7,427 nucleotides of DNA. It comes from Alphaproteobacteria bacterium. Lineage in GTDB: Bacteria; Pseudomonadota; Alphaproteobacteria; JABAAW01. The notes beneath the pieces were generated by a model. It was not told the DNA's origin and did not search any database. It saw only the letters and a program-made list of their open reading frames with translations. Below, piece after piece: positions 6,061 to 7,427 of this stretch. The stretch lies in NCBI GenBank assembly GCA_014238625.1, contig JABAAS010000062.1:1-7427 (forward strand). Direction: 5' to 3'. A program made the translations under genes and the position numbers. The first letter of the stretch is position 1. Each line of letters opens with the position of its first letter.

Positions 6061-7427
6061 TCACGGCAAAGATTTCAGGCAACGCACGATGTCCATACGG
6101 TCTATTTTTGACAAAAAGTCCGTAAAACCAGCCGCTCGACAAGTCTCCGTCTTCTCCTCAGAAGGAGGAGATGCCGTAAGAGCCAAAATCGGCATCATCG
6201 ACCAAGAATCGCGCATTTGCCGCATGCGAGAGACAAAGCTCAAAACCTCCTCACTGTTATTGTCGATGTCGCTGATAACGACATCAAAGGGAACCTCGTT
6301 CTTATGATAAAAAATCGCCTGATCAATGTGATCTGCCACAAAAACGCGATAACCTATTGATGATAAGTGAGGGATAATCGTATCGCAAAAAGCTCGATTT
6401 TTTTCGACCAATAAGAGCCTGCGAGCGCGCGTTGGCTCCTTACTCTCATCATTAACCCCGACAAGGTCAATTGGGAGCGTGTCAGAATCGGCAAACGCAC
6501 GCTTCCAAAAATACTCCATGTCCAACACTTCAACACTTTGCTCCCGCAAAATCGCACTTCCGATAATACCCCTCTCTCCCCCTACAGCCTCGATATGCAG
6601 AGGCTCGTTGATGATGTCCAAAACCTCTTCAACAACTATGCCCGCCCACTTCTCACCATCGGAGAGCACTAATACTGGACGACTACCCTCCGACGGAAGA
6701 GAGCGTCCCTCCTCAATACGCATAACCGGCATCAAACTGTCGTTATACAAAACCGTCGCACGATCGCTCGGATACTCAATGCGAGCGCAATCGATACGCT
6801 CTAAGCGATTGATCGCGCTAACCGGAACTACCTTCTTAACTCCATCACCGCTATCAAGCATAACCAAGGTAACATTACTCTCGTGTAATTGTTGCAGGTT
6901 TTCGCTAGCAATATCTATCTCCGCATCTTCTATGTCCTTGCCGATATGATCAGAAAGAGAGTTCGGGTCTACTATCAAAACAACGCGTCCATCCCCAAGA
7001 ATAGTGTTGCCGCTGAAAAAAGGCGTGCCACGAAGAGACGCCGAAAGCGGTTTGACAACTATCTCCTCAGTATCCTGAATATCCTCAACGAGCACACCAA
7101 ATTGTTGCGTTCCAACACTCATAACGACAACATAGTTTTCATCGCCTTGCAAAATCTCTTGTAGCATGCGTTGTTCTATCTCGGCAGAAGATGGAAGGTT
7201 TGGAGAGCTAGCAGGCAGTTCTGGCGCAAGCCTATTTGGCGATAGAGCCTCGACAACTATATCGCTTAGCGATGTAGATACCTCTGCAGTCTCTCGCGTA
7301 GTGCTGTTAGCACTCCCATTATTTCCAACAGCGTTACTCGACTGGATAACGGACGATTCATTATGCGCCAGCTTGGGGGTCAAGTCGAACAACTGCCGCA
7401 CCGAGAGTAACGGCAGAATTTTGTCGC
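6061..7427 (-). CDS. cheA: CheA-type chemotaxis kinase, C-terminal part with two CheW-like domains and a receiver (5' end outside window)
   Basis: The frame is open to the right edge, giving 454 codons before TGA. The visible part begins within a CheW-like P5 domain (DKILPLLSVRQLF), is interrupted by about 80 Ser/Asn/Pro-rich residues, and resumes with VVVMSVGTQQFGVLVE, DTEEIVVKPL, FFSGNTILGDGRVVLIVDP, all characteristic of CheA P5. A second CheW-like unit follows (VTLVMLDSGDGVKKVVPVS to YFWKRAF), then a receiver of about 120 residues. In the receiver the acceptor Asp (VVISDID), Thr (LALTAS) and Lys (DFLSKID) are present, but the usual DD pair is Glu-Lys (LLVEKN) and the MPxMDG turn is missing. 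CheA autophosphorylates and passes phosphate to CheY and CheB; P5 couples it to receptors and CheW. The kinase core is outside the window, so a CheV-like scaffold cannot be strictly excluded, but DTEEIVVKP and the linkage to cheY-cheR favour CheA. The GTG at 7399-7401 is internal, not a start. Confidence 0.87.
   Translation of the reverse strand, partial: DKILPLLSVRQLFDLTPKLAHNESSVIQSSNAVGNNGSANSTTRETAEVSTSLSDIVVEALSPNRLAPELPASSPNLPSSAEIEQRMLQEILQGDENYVVVMSVGTQQFGVLVEDIQDTEEIVVKPLSASLRGTPFFSGNTILGDGRVVLIVDPNSLSDHIGKDIEDAEIDIASENLQQLHESNVTLVMLDSGDGVKKVVPVSAINRLERIDCARIEYPSDRATVLYNDSLMPVMRIEEGRSLPSEGSRPVLVLSDGEKWAGIVVEEVLDIINEPLHIEAVGGERGIIGSAILREQSVEVLDMEYFWKRAFADSDTLPIDLVGVNDESKEPTRARRLLLVEKNRAFCDTIIPHLSSIGYRVFVADHIDQAIFYHKNEVPFDVVISDIDNNSEEVLSFVSRMRQMRDSWSMMPILALTASPPSEEKTETCRAAGFTDFLSKIDRMDIVRCLKSLP

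Noticed and set aside
7399..7401. GTG at 7401 as the start of a stand-alone CheW-CheW-receiver protein
   Set aside because: The frame continues upstream to the window edge with DKILPLLS, the expected P5 strand preceding it, and no ribosome binding site precedes the GTG.

Overview
The window is a single co-directional block. Every supported gene lies on the minus strand, so the genes read from the right edge to the left. Protein signatures point to an alphaproteobacterium: a CheA-type C-terminus with two CheW-like domains and a fused receiver, the order ftsE-ftsX-DUF218-plsC, and a plsC product with a KHQSxWET motif. By eye GC is around 45-50% in genes and clearly lower in the gaps. The exact lineage cannot be fixed from the sequence alone; a motile member of the Rhodospirillales or Holosporales side is a guess.

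Right part (7427 to about 4299): chemotaxis signalling. A 5'-truncated cheA-like gene encodes part of the P5 domain, a second CheW-like domain and a C-terminal receiver. A 263-bp non-coding gap follows, then cheY, then cheR, whose start lies 11 bp after the cheY stop. CheR carries nine perfect GINQ tetrapeptides encoded by a 12-bp tandem repeat, placed just before its SAM-binding motif. No cheW or cheB lies between cheA and cheR.

Middle part (4293 to 2699): ftsE starts 5 bp after the cheR stop, and ftsX overlaps ftsE by one base (TAATG). Together they encode the FtsEX ABC-type complex of the divisome. Chemotaxis and division genes therefore probably share a transcript here.

Left part (2623 to 1): a DUF218 (YdcF/ElyC-like) membrane-anchored protein, then a PlsC-type 1-acylglycerol-3-phosphate acyltransferase 12 bp later. 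After a 146-bp gap that contains a small inverted repeat comes the first 373 codons of a CHASE2-domain sensor protein whose output domain lies beyond the window.

The most notable points are the in-frame minisatellite in cheR together with a diverged CRNVLIYF-type motif, the degenerate acidic pocket of the CheA-fused receiver, the long low-complexity insertion within CheA P5, the 14-bp tandem repeat directly after the cheA stop, and the che-fts gene junction. I found no RNA gene, insertion sequence, CRISPR array or convincing intrinsic terminator.
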